A DNA stretch of 62,250 bases from ChocPot-Mid sp043804925 (lineage in GTDB: Bacteria; Bacteroidota; Ignavibacteria; Kapaibacteriales; UBA2268): assembly GCA_043804925.1 (NCBI GenBank), contig JAZDIP010000051.1:1-62250 (forward strand), written 5' to 3'. The notes beneath the pieces are model-generated. The model worked only from the letters and a program-made list of their open reading frames with translations. It was not told the origin of the DNA and did no database searches. Below, in pieces: positions 38,717-47,282 of this stretch. A program made the position numbers and the translations under genes. Positions within the stretch are counted from its first letter, which is position 1; each line of letters opens with the position of its first letter.

Positions 38717-39748
38717 ATGGATTCAGTATATGTAATTGTAATAATCGCTGTTGCAGTAGCTCTGATTTTTGATATTATAAACGGATTTCATGATGCGGCT
38801 AACTCAATAGCTACTGTCGTTGCAACACGAGTACTATCTCCGAGATTTGCAGTAATTTGGGCTGCGTTCTTCAATTTCGTTGCCATGTTCGTATTTGCTC
38901 CAAAGGTGGCAGATACCGTATCTAAAATCATTGAAATAAATCCTAATGACTCTGCCTTTTTATTTGTAGTTTTGGCAGGATTATTAGGTGCCATTGCCTG
39001 GGATTTAATTACATGGTGGATGGGATTACCCACAAGTTCTTCTCACGCACTTATCGGGGGATTGGCAGGAGCAGGAATTGCATATATGAGTACCGGTATT
39101 ATCAACTGGCATAAATTATACGAAACAATGGCTTTTATACCATTGGCTCCGGTTTTAGGTGCAATTATGGGTTTCATTATTATGATATTAGTTTATTGGA
39201 TTTTCAGAAAGTGGAAACCCGTCAAAGTTGATACTGTTTTTCGGAAAGGACAACTTTTTTCTGCTGCTCTGTATTCATTAGGACACGGAGCTAATGATGC
39301 ACAGAAAACAATGGGGATAATAGTTGCGTTGCTTGTTGCAGCCGGACTATTTGATAAAGGCACAACATTATCGCTTACAAGTTGGAAGACTGCCTGGATT
39401 ATATTATCCTGTCAATTTGCAATGGCAGTTGGAACTGCATTAGGTGGCTGGAAAATAGTGAAAACAATGGGAATGAAGCTAACAAAGTTGAAACCTGTTC
39501 ACGGATTTTGTGCTGAATCGGCGGGTGCATTGACTATATTTTTAGCTACAAATCTTGGAATTCCCGTTTCTACTACACATACCATTTCAGGTTCAATAAT
39601 TGGAGTAGGTTCCACTACAAATTTCTCAGGTATAAAATGGGTTGTAGCAACAAGAATTATTATGTCTTGGGTAATCACGATTCCTTGTTCGGCAATATTT
39701 GCAGCTATTTGTTTTTATATTTTTAAATTTCTCAGCAGTAGTTTTTAA
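38717..39748 (+). CDS. low-affinity inorganic phosphate transporter (Pit family)
   Basis: A 343-residue membrane protein with about ten hydrophobic segments. The family repeats are clear: IINGFHDAANSIATVVATRV near the N-terminus and SLGHGANDAQKTMGIIVALL in the C-terminal half, plus GLPTSSSHALIGGLAGAGIA and GIPVSTTHTISGSIIGVG. It carries phosphate (as metal-phosphate or with H+/Na+) across the inner membrane. It is co-transcribed with the DUF47 partner and followed by a terminator. Confidence 0.95.
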   Translation: MDSVYVIVIIAVAVALIFDIINGFHDAANSIATVVATRVLSPRFAVIWAAFFNFVAMFVFAPKVADTVSKIIEINPNDSAFLFVVLAGLLGAIAWDLITWWMGLPTSSSHALIGGLAGAGIAYMSTGIINWHKLYETMAFIPLAPVLGAIMGFIIMILVYWIFRKWKPVKVDTVFRKGQLFSAALYSLGHGANDAQKTMGIIVALLVAAGLFDKGTTLSLTSWKTAWIILSCQFAMAVGTALGGWKIVKTMGMKLTKLKPVHGFCAESAGALTIFLATNLGIPVSTTHTISGSIIGVGSTTNFSGIKWVVATRIIMSWVITIPCSAIFAAICFYIFKFLSSSF

Positions 39749-39798
39749 CCAAGAAATTTGAACATAGACCATTAGAGCAAAATGGAATAGTATATGAT

Positions 39799-39834
39799 AA
39801 AAAGCCCAACTGTACAAGTCCACCGGGCTTTTTT
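39799..39834 (+). terminator. pit operon terminator
   Basis: AAAGCCC (39801-39807) pairs with GGGCTTT (39825-39831) and is followed by more T's, about 50 bases past the Pit stop. The A-run on the left would let it act on the minus strand too. Confidence 0.88.
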
Positions 39835-39949
39835 GTTTTCACTTTTTCTTGTTTTCCGCAGACATAAAAAACACATTTGTAAGTACTTGGAAATTAACAA
39901 AGTGATTTGTAATTTGGGTGCTGTATTGCGGAAAACAGTAAAATAATTT

Positions 39950-40888
39950 TTATTCCGAATTACTTTTTTCTGCAGATTTAATTTTTTTCGATAATTTCAA
40001 AACGGCATTAACGTATTCATTGCTGTTGTTATATGAATGGACTGCTTTTTCCTGACTTTTCAAATTCGATTTCCATCCTGCAAGTTTGAGATAGTTGGCG
40101 ACGCTGTGAATGGCATCATCAACAGTGAACAAGTCAATTATATTATCTCCGTTTCCATCAACAGCACATCTTAAGTAGCTGGAAGGAAGGAATTGTGAAA
40201 GACCGAAAGCACCCGCCCATGAGCCACGAAGGGCAAGAATATCAATTTGTCCTTTGCTATGAATTTTGTGCAAACTTTTCAGTTCATTCAAAGCCCACTT
40301 TGCTTTTTTTACTGCTCTTTTTTCAATTTTTTTATCCAGTTCCACCAGTTCTGAATCAGTACCGGTGAAATCTTCACGCAGGGTCTTTTTGTTTAAATCA
40401 ATATATTCTTCCTGCGATGCAAGAGCTGTGCTTAGGTAAACACTTGGTATGTGGTTGTTGCCAAGATAGTCGCCATGTTTTGTTTCCACCCAAATTATAG
40501 CAGTAATTACTTCCTTAGGAACATTATATTTATCCTCACAGTCCTTTAATTTATCGAGATTTTTATTTAAAAATTCAAGGGATTTATTCAATGAATTATC
40601 GTTATAAAAGCCGGAATAATCAGGTTTTTTTAGATATCCGGTTACATTGATTTTGACATATTTTTCATTGAATTTTGTATTCGGGTCAGAAAGAAGTGCA
40701 TAAACAAACGAGGAATCAATGTTCTCGGCAATGAGCTTATCAATTACTGGCTGGAAGAATTTATATTTTGCTTTGATTTCCTCTTCCGACAAGGAAGAGT
40801 AAGACCAGCGAATAGTTGATAGTAGAGTAATTGAGAGAATTACGCTGTACAGAATTATATGTCTTTTAATATTTTCCTTTTTCCACAT
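39950..40888 (-). CDS. MltB-like lytic murein transglycosylase
   Basis: A 312-residue protein with an N-terminal signal/anchor (~9-28). The transglycosylase core has VPKEVITAIIWVETKHGDYL (~123-142), with the catalytic Glu in WVETKHG. LRGSWAGAFGLSQFLPSSYL (~229) and the calcium-like DGNGDNIIDLFTVDDAIHSV (~252) are typical of MltB. It cleaves peptidoglycan to 1,6-anhydro-muropeptides in the periplasm. No lipobox cysteine is evident, so it may be soluble. Monocistronic and convergent with the pit operon. Confidence 0.9.
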   Translation of the reverse strand: MWKKENIKRHIILYSVILSITLLSTIRWSYSSLSEEEIKAKYKFFQPVIDKLIAENIDSSFVYALLSDPNTKFNEKYVKINVTGYLKKPDYSGFYNDNSLNKSLEFLNKNLDKLKDCEDKYNVPKEVITAIIWVETKHGDYLGNNHIPSVYLSTALASQEEYIDLNKKTLREDFTGTDSELVELDKKIEKRAVKKAKWALNELKSLHKIHSKGQIDILALRGSWAGAFGLSQFLPSSYLRCAVDGNGDNIIDLFTVDDAIHSVANYLKLAGWKSNLKSQEKAVHSYNNSNEYVNAVLKLSKKIKSAEKSNSE

Positions 40889-41025
40889 TTTAAAATCACT
40901 TCCAACTAAATGCTATACAATAATACGAAATAAAAATTATTTTGTTGTAAATTTCTGAATATTTTTTCGTTTGTAGTTTTTTGTGTATTTTTATCAATGT
41001 ATTAATTTTCTATGATGGAGAAATT

Positions 41026-41286
41026 ATGACTTTTGATGAAATTGAGTTTTGGGAAAAATATTATTTAGACCAAATGGAATTTATGCTATTAAAAGATAAG
41101 GATAAAATGATAAATGCATTAAATTCAAAGGATGAAATTAAGGATGATTGGATAGATACATATAATAAGAAATCTTGTGATATTGACAAAGGAGCTGAAA
41201 GAGTTTATTTTTGGTTATTCAATCAAATTGGTTTTCCTAATTCTACTCCAATCGGCTCGGATTTATTATATATACGAAATAATTAA
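41026..41286 (+). CDS. short fragment resembling a type II restriction endonuclease
   Basis: An 86-residue frame from ATG 41026 (GGAG at 41017-41020). Its C-terminal part, GAERVYFWLFNQIGFPNSTP then IGSDLLYI, resembles the segment PNSxPIGSDLxFE that leads into the catalytic core of some type II restriction enzymes. The frame stops just where catalytic strands would start. It is therefore probably a 3'-truncated remnant. The association with nuclease and methylase pieces downstream supports a decayed restriction-modification locus. Homology is from memory and needs a search. Confidence 0.4.
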   Translation: MTFDEIEFWEKYYLDQMEFMLLKDKDKMINALNSKDEIKDDWIDTYNKKSCDIDKGAERVYFWLFNQIGFPNSTPIGSDLLYIRNN

Positions 41287-41436
41287 TTAGTTTATTCATA
41301 TTGATATTGAATAATGAAATATAAAAAGTTTTGTTTAAATTTGCATTATATTTATTGAGAGAGAATTTGGAAGAGGATTTTAAGTAATTAATAAATAAAA
41401 TTTAACAAAATATTTCTATATTCAAAAAAATACATT

Positions 41437-41676
41437 ATGGTAGTAAATTATGACGAATTTGTTATAACTAATGCACATGAATTTGTTTTAAAGTTTAATC
41501 TTGAAAAAGAATTCATAGAACATTTTAATAAAACAATAGAACAATGGACAGAAGATATTGATATTTCCGATAGTGAAATTATTGAAATCCTTTTAACAAA
41601 ACTGCCAGACAAATATTTAATAAAATATATCGACCAAAATACAGGTTATTTTTTCATCTATAAAATATTAAACTAA
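41437..41676 (+). CDS. small hypothetical protein in the restriction remnant locus
   Basis: A 79-residue soluble frame ending one base before the next gene. It is acidic, with helices (EFVLKFNLEKEFIEHFNKTI) and a YLIKYIDQNTGYFFIYKIL end. Not recognised. The tight spacing suggests it was co-translated with the nuclease-like gene at 41678. Confidence 0.4.
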   Translation: MVVNYDEFVITNAHEFVLKFNLEKEFIEHFNKTIEQWTEDIDISDSEIIEILLTKLPDKYLIKYIDQNTGYFFIYKILN

Positions 41677-41677
41677 A

Positions 41678-42181
41678 ATGCCATCATCACATTACGAACC
41701 AATATTTTACTCAATGTGCTTAAAAGCAGAGGTTCCAACTTTTCCTTTAATGCAAGATTTAAAACAATCTATTGAAAAGAAAAAAATTAAGAATATAGAT
41801 TTTATATGTTATTCTGAAAAGTTAATTTATTTGATAGATGTCAAAGGTTCAAATAACCTTTCAGGGGATACAAAAATCTCTGATAATGATATTGATGCAT
41901 TAAAAACTTTAATGGATATTTATGGAAAAAATGCAGTAGGATTAATCGTATATGTATGGACAAAACCGAAATTTGATTTCATAGTTGAAGATGATTTATT
42001 ATTACAAAAGTTTAAAGTAAAAGCTATTGATATAATTTCATTTGAAGAAAACGTAAAATGGTCTGGGAGTTGGTCGAAAGGTTCTGAAAACAAATACCAT
42101 AGATGCAATAAAGATTATTTAAAAAATATTTGGGACTATATCCCTAATTTTAAAACACTTATTGAGCCGATAAATTGTTAA
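41678..42181 (+). CDS. PD-(D/E)XK-like nuclease of a restriction-modification remnant
   Basis: A 167-residue protein. KNIDFICYSEKLIYLIDVKG (~38-57) gives the D...(D/E)xK strand pattern of restriction endonucleases, followed by a helix (DNDIDALKTLMDIYG) and an aromatic C-terminal part (KWSGSWSKGSENKYHR). It ends five bases before the open frame of the methylase fragment. It is short for a full enzyme and may itself be truncated. It is probably a restriction subunit of the locus; specificity cannot be seen. Confidence 0.55.
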   Translation: MPSSHYEPIFYSMCLKAEVPTFPLMQDLKQSIEKKKIKNIDFICYSEKLIYLIDVKGSNNLSGDTKISDNDIDALKTLMDIYGKNAVGLIVYVWTKPKFDFIVEDDLLLQKFKVKAIDIISFEENVKWSGSWSKGSENKYHRCNKDYLKNIWDYIPNFKTLIEPINC

Positions 42182-42186
42182 TTTAA

Positions 42187-43557
42187 TTATTTTTAGAATT
42201 ACTAAAGAAATTACGATTACCTGAAAATACAACAATTTTTGTACCTTTTGCTGGGAGTTGTACCACCCTAAAAGTTGTAAAAGAGTATTTTAATAATTGC
42301 AACGCTATAATGATTGAATGCAATAAAGACTATATCAAAATTATAAAAGAACGATGTAACGTAGACAGTGATGTTGAAGTTATTAAATATGATTTTATTC
42401 CTTATTTTAATAATTATAAAATGCATGAAGTTATTGATTATAAATTATTTGAACCGAAAATTGCTTATGAATCATCGAATCAAAAAAGTGGTTTTATTAA
42501 AGTTTATAATAGTAAGAAAGATTATTATGATATAATAGATCAGTTTCGGAATCAAACAATGAAATTTAATTATGGGAGTAAATCAACATTTTTTATTGGA
42601 TGCAAAGAATTTGACAACGATTTGATTTATAGAACATCACAATTAAACTTAAGAGGTTGGATCATTCGAAATATGATTGTTATTGAAGAAAATAATAGTT
42701 GGTTCCCGCTTTTTATGATAGTGGATGATAATAAAAAAACAAAATATAATTTCAACTATAAAGCATTAAATCTAAAATCAAAAAATGAATATCAAAGAAA
42801 TTGGAATGATACTAATTTTATTGGAATGAAAATTATTGACAGTGTTAGCAAGAACAGAAAAAATGGAAAAGTAATTGACATTTTAGAAAAATTAGAAAGT
42901 GGTTTCCCTAAATATATCTTAGCAAAGTGGGATGATAATGTTATAACAAAGGAATTTGTTGTTTTTTCTCAAGAAAAAATTAATAATAATTTGAAAATAA
43001 AATCAGGAAAAATGGGTTTTCAAATTAAAGAAATTAAAAATTACACTACAATAGATAAAACAATAGATGATTTTAAAAAAATAAATGAAGTAGAATCAAC
43101 CGAGTCTAAGAGTTTACAAAAAAATAACAATTATAATGGTAAATTTAAGAATGAAAAAAGAATAAATTTTGGTGCATCACCCGGGGCAAGATCTTCTGTA
43201 GATGAAGAGTATTTTTCTTTACAGAGACTCTATGAAGTTGACCAAAATCTCATTGTCGATTATTTAAACCATAAAAGAATTAAAAAAGGATTGACAAAAC
43301 AAGGATTGACAAATTGCTTCCCACCAGATTATAAACATACTGTTGGTCATTGGCTTAGAAAAGATTTTGGCGGTTCGTTGCCAGCTCTTGAGGATTGGGA
43401 TAATCTGGTAAAAATACTTGATATTGAAGAAAGTATTACAAATTATATATGCAAAACAGCCTTGAGATTTCAAACTGTAAAACATGCTGAGTTTAAAATG
43501 CCAAGCGATTTTCAACAATCAGAATTTCTTAAAAATTTAGAATTACTAATTAAATGA
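42187..43557 (+). pseudogene. 5'-truncated DNA methyltransferase
   Basis: The frame is open from 42187 (after a TAA at 42184) but the first ATG is 42310. Codons before that ATG encode NTTIFVPFAGSCTTLKVVKE, a FxGSGTT-like AdoMet motif I with Cys for Gly, so the coding region clearly started further upstream. The usual N-terminal motif IV (S/DPPY) is missing. The long middle is unrecognised. Residues ~290-370 counted from ATG 42310 (INFGASPGARSSVDEEYFSL, VGHWLRKDFGGSLPALEDW) match the C-terminal domain common in beta-class type II methylases. The product of the 42310 ATG would be 415 residues, lacking motif I and motif IV and probably without methylase activity. Confidence 0.7.
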
Positions 43558-43573
43558 CCTGAATCCAAATTCT

Positions 43574-43600
43574 GTTCTACCGGTTGTTACAACCGCTAGC
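43574..43600. repeat. GTTCTNN...palindromic intergenic repeat, copy 3
   Basis: GTTCTACCGGTTGTTACAAC followed by CGCTAGC. Where copies 1 and 2 have AGTTG/CAACT, this has GGTTG/CAACC, so base pairing is preserved. Confidence 0.55.
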
Positions 43601-43644
43601 AATTTTCCTGTCCCTCCAACAAATCCCAAAAATCCCAGTTCCGA

Positions 43645-43698
43645 CAAAAAAATCAGCTAAATCATTTCAATCAGTTAAATCAATGGTTCAGACATTGT
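43645..43698. repeat. interspersed AATCA...GTTCAGACA repeat, second copy
   Basis: A run of AAATCA-type steps (AATCAGCTAAATCATTTCAA and onward) ending in GGTTCAGACA. It is the same kind as 21738-21790, here on the plus strand. Confidence 0.5.
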
Positions 43699-43820
43699 CT
43701 TACGTTTCACGTTTCACGTTTCGCTGTTTCACGAATTAAAACCCTTTCAAAATAAAATAAATTACATTTCATTTCCACTTCCTAATTTCGTCCGTCTCGT
43801 TCTTTGCAAATTGTTTTTTA

Positions 43821-43873
43821 AAATTCCCCTCTCGAGAGGTGTGTCCCGATTTATCGTGACGGGGTGTGTTCTT
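43821..43873. repeat. GC-rich palindromic element, right arm only (copy 5)
   Basis: CCCCTCTCGAGAGG then TGTGTC and a hairpin GTCCCGAT-TT-ATCGTGAC (43843-43860) with one mismatch, then GGGGTGTGTTCTT. The hairpin is longer than in copies 1-3 but at the same place. No left arm or DUF559 gene is near. Confidence 0.8.
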
Positions 43874-43914
43874 TCTATTTTCTATCTTTCTATTTTCTAT
43901 CTTTCTATTTTCTA
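43871..43914. repeat. 15-base tandem repeat
   Basis: CTTTCTATTTTCTAT repeated 2.9 times, directly after the palindromic arm. Confidence 0.9.
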
Positions 43915-44103
43915 AAGCCGTGCATACTCGGTGTCCTCTGAGTTTAAAATTTTTTACTGATAACTGACAACGGAAAACAGATAACGAAAGAGAAAAAAAC
44001 ACGACAAATACGACATTATCTGATAAACACTGAAACAACAACTGCTTACAGTGTCATTGCTTAAAACTAATAACCGACATTAACGACATAAAAAAAATAA
44101 AAA

Positions 44104-44228
44104 GATAAAAAAAGATAAAAAAAGATAAAAAAGATAAAAAAGATAAAAAAAGATAAAAAAGATAAAAAAAGATAAAAAAAGATAAAAAAGATAAAAAAGA
44201 TAAAAAAAGATAAAAAAAGATAAAAAAA
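44104..44228. repeat. phased A-tract array (GATAAAAAA units)
   Basis: Thirteen GATA steps start at 44104 and end at 44219. They are spaced 10,10,9,9,10,9,10,10,9,9,10,10 bases and separated by runs of six or seven A's. The spacing pattern 10,10,9,9,10 occurs twice, so the array grew by block duplication. Phased A-tracts at about one helical turn normally bend DNA. It lies about 240 bases before the prenyltransferase genes. Confidence 0.9.
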
Positions 44229-44467
44229 ATAAAAAAAAATACATTTCGCACCAATCCTGTAATTTCGTACAGCTCGTTCTTTGCAAATTGATTATTCTGT
44301 AAATTCTCTGTGGAACTCTGTGCATCCTCCGAGTAACTCTGTGTAACTGCCTTCCGTTTCACGTTTCACGTTTCGCGTTTCGTTGTTTCACTTTTTCACT
44401 TTTTCTCTATTTACCCTTTTTTCCGTATTTTTGTAGCCGTTAAATTAATAAGAAACCGAAAAAATAA

Positions 44468-45388
44468 ATGATAGACACAACTTATAATTATTCTCAGCAT
44501 TTGCCGGGTGACAGCGAAAAGGCAAAGGCAATTTTGTTAATTAAATTCATGCTCTTTTCAGCGTCCTTGATACCATCAATTTTATCAGGGGCAATAGCGT
44601 ATTATGAAGACAGTTTTGCATGGATGCCTTTCGTTTTATTGACAATAGCTTTGTTTACCGGACAGGCAGGCGGGGATTATCTTTATTATTATTTCACACA
44701 TTTCCATACAGACAGCAGGGACTCTCATACAAAGATTTTTGCAGGATGGAAGCCGCTTTTTGTCGGCTCAATTCTTCATCCCGAACATTCATTGTTCGCA
44801 GGTATAGTTTGTCTGGTAATAGATGTTGCCATTGGAGTTTACTTTTTCTTACAATTAGGAATGACAATTATCTGGCTGGCGGTAGCAGGAGGTTTGATTG
44901 CAGTATTCTTTACTCCATTAATGTTGAAAGGTTTTAAAGAGATTGTGATTTTCATTACTTTTGGTCCCTTGTGTGTTATCAGCGGAGTCTTTGTACTTAC
45001 AGGAGAGTTTTCGATGACTGCACTTTATGCTTCACTCCCAATTGGATTTTTCGTAACAATTGTTGCCTATCTTAAAGGAGCAAAGTTTGATGTGGTCAAG
45101 GATGGAGATAATGAAATTGTAATGAACTTACGAAGAAATATTATCTATATTTTAACAGGATTAGCGTATCTATCAATAGTCGTTTTACCTTTTTTAAATT
45201 TATTAAATCCTTATTCAAGCTGTGCTATTAGTTCTATTTATCTCTCTTATTTAATTATCAAGATTATTAAAAATAACAGCAGGAAAGTTTCAGATTATTT
45301 AAATGCAGTCGTAATGTCACTTGGGGCATTAATAATAACAGGAATATTAATTTCATATAGTTTTATTTTATCAAAAGGAAAATTTTAA
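44468..45388 (+). CDS. divergent UbiA-family prenyltransferase paralog
   Basis: A 306-residue membrane protein with about nine hydrophobic segments, related to the gene that follows. The usual first aspartate motif (N/DxxxDxxxD) appears as GGDYLYYYFTHFHTDSRD (~67-84), and the second is weak (YLKGAKFDVVKDGDNE, ~198-213), so the isoprenoid diphosphate site may be altered. The last base of its stop codon is the first base of the next start (TAATG), so the two genes are translationally coupled. They could act as a two-subunit enzyme, or this copy could be specialised. The GC-rich and A-tract repeats lie upstream. Confidence 0.65.
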   Translation: MIDTTYNYSQHLPGDSEKAKAILLIKFMLFSASLIPSILSGAIAYYEDSFAWMPFVLLTIALFTGQAGGDYLYYYFTHFHTDSRDSHTKIFAGWKPLFVGSILHPEHSLFAGIVCLVIDVAIGVYFFLQLGMTIIWLAVAGGLIAVFFTPLMLKGFKEIVIFITFGPLCVISGVFVLTGEFSMTALYASLPIGFFVTIVAYLKGAKFDVVKDGDNEIVMNLRRNIIYILTGLAYLSIVVLPFLNLLNPYSSCAISSIYLSYLIIKIIKNNSRKVSDYLNAVVMSLGALIITGILISYSFILSKGKF

Positions 45389-46284
45389 TGATAAATTGGC
45401 TAAAAGTTTGGTTCAAAGCGGCAAGGGCACCGTTTCTTGTCGTAAGTTTTATACCTTGTCTTTTGAGCGGGGCAATGGCTTATGCATCCGGTACATTTAA
45501 CTGGATGATTTTCATCACAGTAACTCTTGGAATCGTTATGGCACATTCGGCGGCAGATTTCATTGACGATTACTTCGATTACAAAACAGGTAATCTCGGG
45601 AATAAGGAGAAGCAGTTTCATGACAGTCCGCTGATTGACCGGAAAGTTAGTTCGGGACAGGTCATGTTCGCCTTTTTGCTATGTCTCGGTATAGCACTTG
45701 CATGTGGAGTCTATCTACTTTTTACTGTCGGGACACCTGTTATTGTTATGACATTAATCGGTACATTCATTGTGCTGTTTTATACATCACCACCTTTGAA
45801 ACTTAATTACAGAGGATTGGGCGAAACAATGCTTTTTGTTGCTTTTGGTCCGCTGATAGTTTTCGGAGTATTTTATGTGTTAACGGGAAATATGCAGTGG
45901 GAGCCATTAATAGCAGGTATTCCATTGGGTATTTTCACTATGAATGTGGGCTTGGTAAGCAATACATTTGATTATCTCGATGATATTGAATCTAATAAAA
46001 AAGCTATTCCGGTACGTTTTGGGCAGGCAAATGCTGTAAAGTTGTTAAGGATTGTATCGTATTTTGCTTACATTGTTATTATAGCAGGAGTGGTATTTAA
46101 AATGTTTCCAGTATGGACATTGATAGCTCTGCTTCCGCTTCCGTTGAGTTTTCAGGTTGTGAAAGCAACGAGTAAGTTCGAGGATACGAATAATTACACA
46201 CCTGCAATGTCAAAGGCAATCGCATTGTCTTCGGTAACTGGGATTCTTATGATTGGTGCTTATGTGGTGGAGATATTGGTGTAG
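45388..46284 (+). CDS. UbiA-family prenyltransferase (MenA-like)
   Basis: A 298-residue membrane protein of the UbiA superfamily. The first motif is clear: ADFIDDYFDYKTGNLG (~54-69), as in 1,4-dihydroxy-2-naphthoate polyprenyltransferase, and the second is NTFDYLDDIESNKKAIPVRF (~192-211). These bind Mg2+ and the isoprenyl diphosphate. It probably attaches a polyprenyl chain to a quinone or other aromatic headgroup in the inner membrane. MenA would fit a menaquinone-using relative, but other substrates are possible. It overlaps the divergent paralog upstream by one base. Confidence 0.8.
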   Translation: MINWLKVWFKAARAPFLVVSFIPCLLSGAMAYASGTFNWMIFITVTLGIVMAHSAADFIDDYFDYKTGNLGNKEKQFHDSPLIDRKVSSGQVMFAFLLCLGIALACGVYLLFTVGTPVIVMTLIGTFIVLFYTSPPLKLNYRGLGETMLFVAFGPLIVFGVFYVLTGNMQWEPLIAGIPLGIFTMNVGLVSNTFDYLDDIESNKKAIPVRFGQANAVKLLRIVSYFAYIVIIAGVVFKMFPVWTLIALLPLPLSFQVVKATSKFEDTNNYTPAMSKAIALSSVTGILMIGAYVVEILV

Positions 46285-46290
46285 AAACAG

Positions 46291-46345
46291 TGTCATTCTA
46301 AGTGAAGTGAAGGGTTCGGGAACATACCGGATTCTTCACTTTTTA
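46291..46345. repeat. degenerate TCATTCTAAGTGAAGTGAAG-type repeat
   Basis: TCATTCTAAGTGAAGTGAAG at the left and GGATTCTTCACTT at the right form an imperfect palindrome like the GTCATTCTGAGCGAAG repeats seen between genes in many bacteria. Confidence 0.45.
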
Positions 46346-46525
46346 AATTCAGAATAATCCTTATTATACCAACTCGTCTTTTATTTTAAATCTGTCTGAC
46401 AACAAAATTGTTTCATTTAATTATAAAAAAATTATTAATTTAACACTATTAATATTTGGTACTGAATTAAAAAGTCTTTTAGTTTTATTGATTATATTAA
46501 TTATTTACTATTTGATGGTGATAAT

Positions 46526-47068
46526 ATGAAATCTGTACTAAACAAAATTCTTATGGTTATTTTCGTAGCTTTAATCTTTAATTCAAATAAACTTTACAGC
46601 GAAGAATCACAGGGTCTGCCTGATTCGGTTATTTATCATAAAATTTATGACGAAATTTTCATAGGTTATGGTCCTGACTTAAAAAATCAAGATAACGAAT
46701 TTCTAATGATAAGTAATTTAAGGTCCAGAAAGATTACAAATCTGCTATATTTTACAATGGAAGAAGATATTATCGGCTCATTGAAAAGTGAAGACAGATA
46801 CTTTGGTGTTTCAATTTGTCCGGGTGTAAGTTTAATAAAGTATTTTGGTGATTCATTCAGAATTTATGAAAGCACTACCTTTGGTTTGTCATACCTATCC
46901 ATAAATAATACTCATAAGTGGTCTAACTTTGGATATTGTGCCGGAATAAGATTTGGGATTGGTTATTGGCGTTTATCACTTGAAACTGCTCTAAAGTATT
47001 TTGGCAATGAAGTAGCTTTAGCACCATTAACAGTAGGTGTAAAAATAAATACATACGGATGGTTTTAA
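46526..47068 (+). CDS. exported hypothetical protein, possible small outer-membrane barrel
   Basis: A 180-residue protein with a signal peptide (~1-26, KILMVIFVALIFNSNKLYSE). The mature part alternates short amphipathic strands rich in Gly, Tyr and Phe (YFGVSICPGVSLIKYFGDSF, GYCAGIRFGIGYWRLSLE) and ends in an aromatic residue (YGWF). These are features of small beta-barrels, but the length allows only a few strands. Not recognised. It stands alone. Confidence 0.5.
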   Translation: MKSVLNKILMVIFVALIFNSNKLYSEESQGLPDSVIYHKIYDEIFIGYGPDLKNQDNEFLMISNLRSRKITNLLYFTMEEDIIGSLKSEDRYFGVSICPGVSLIKYFGDSFRIYESTTFGLSYLSINNTHKWSNFGYCAGIRFGIGYWRLSLETALKYFGNEVALAPLTVGVKINTYGWF

Positions 47069-47282
47069 AAAGTAATTAATTTAATCCATAGCTTTTCACA
47101 ATAATATGTAATATTATATTGACAATTATTCGTTGTCAGTGTTCCGTTATCCGATATCTGTCTTCCGTTATCCGTTTTCGATTTTTCATTTTCAATTATC
47201 AATTTTCCATTATCTATAAATGACGTTTCTCTCTCAAAAAGCAAAGTAATTGTTTTCGTAGTCTCGCTCTATTTTGCAACAT

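Larger units (their letters stand above)
43558..44467. other. repeat-rich spacer without genes (910 bases)
   Basis: It holds several repeat types listed separately: a small palindrome (43574-43600), an AATCA/GTTCAGACA repeat (43645-43698), a right arm of the GC-rich palindromic element (43821-43873), a 15-base tandem (43871-43914) and the phased A-tract array (44104-44228). Copies of CGTTTCACGTTTCACGTTTC lie near 43703 and 44356. Open frames on the minus strand across 44054-44362 only translate the A-tract array and are not genes. Confidence 0.7.

Noticed and set aside
44054..44362. Long minus-strand frames made almost only of Phe, Leu, Ser and Tyr
   Set aside because: They translate the phased A-tract array and have no start context or family; the composition is an artefact of the repeat.
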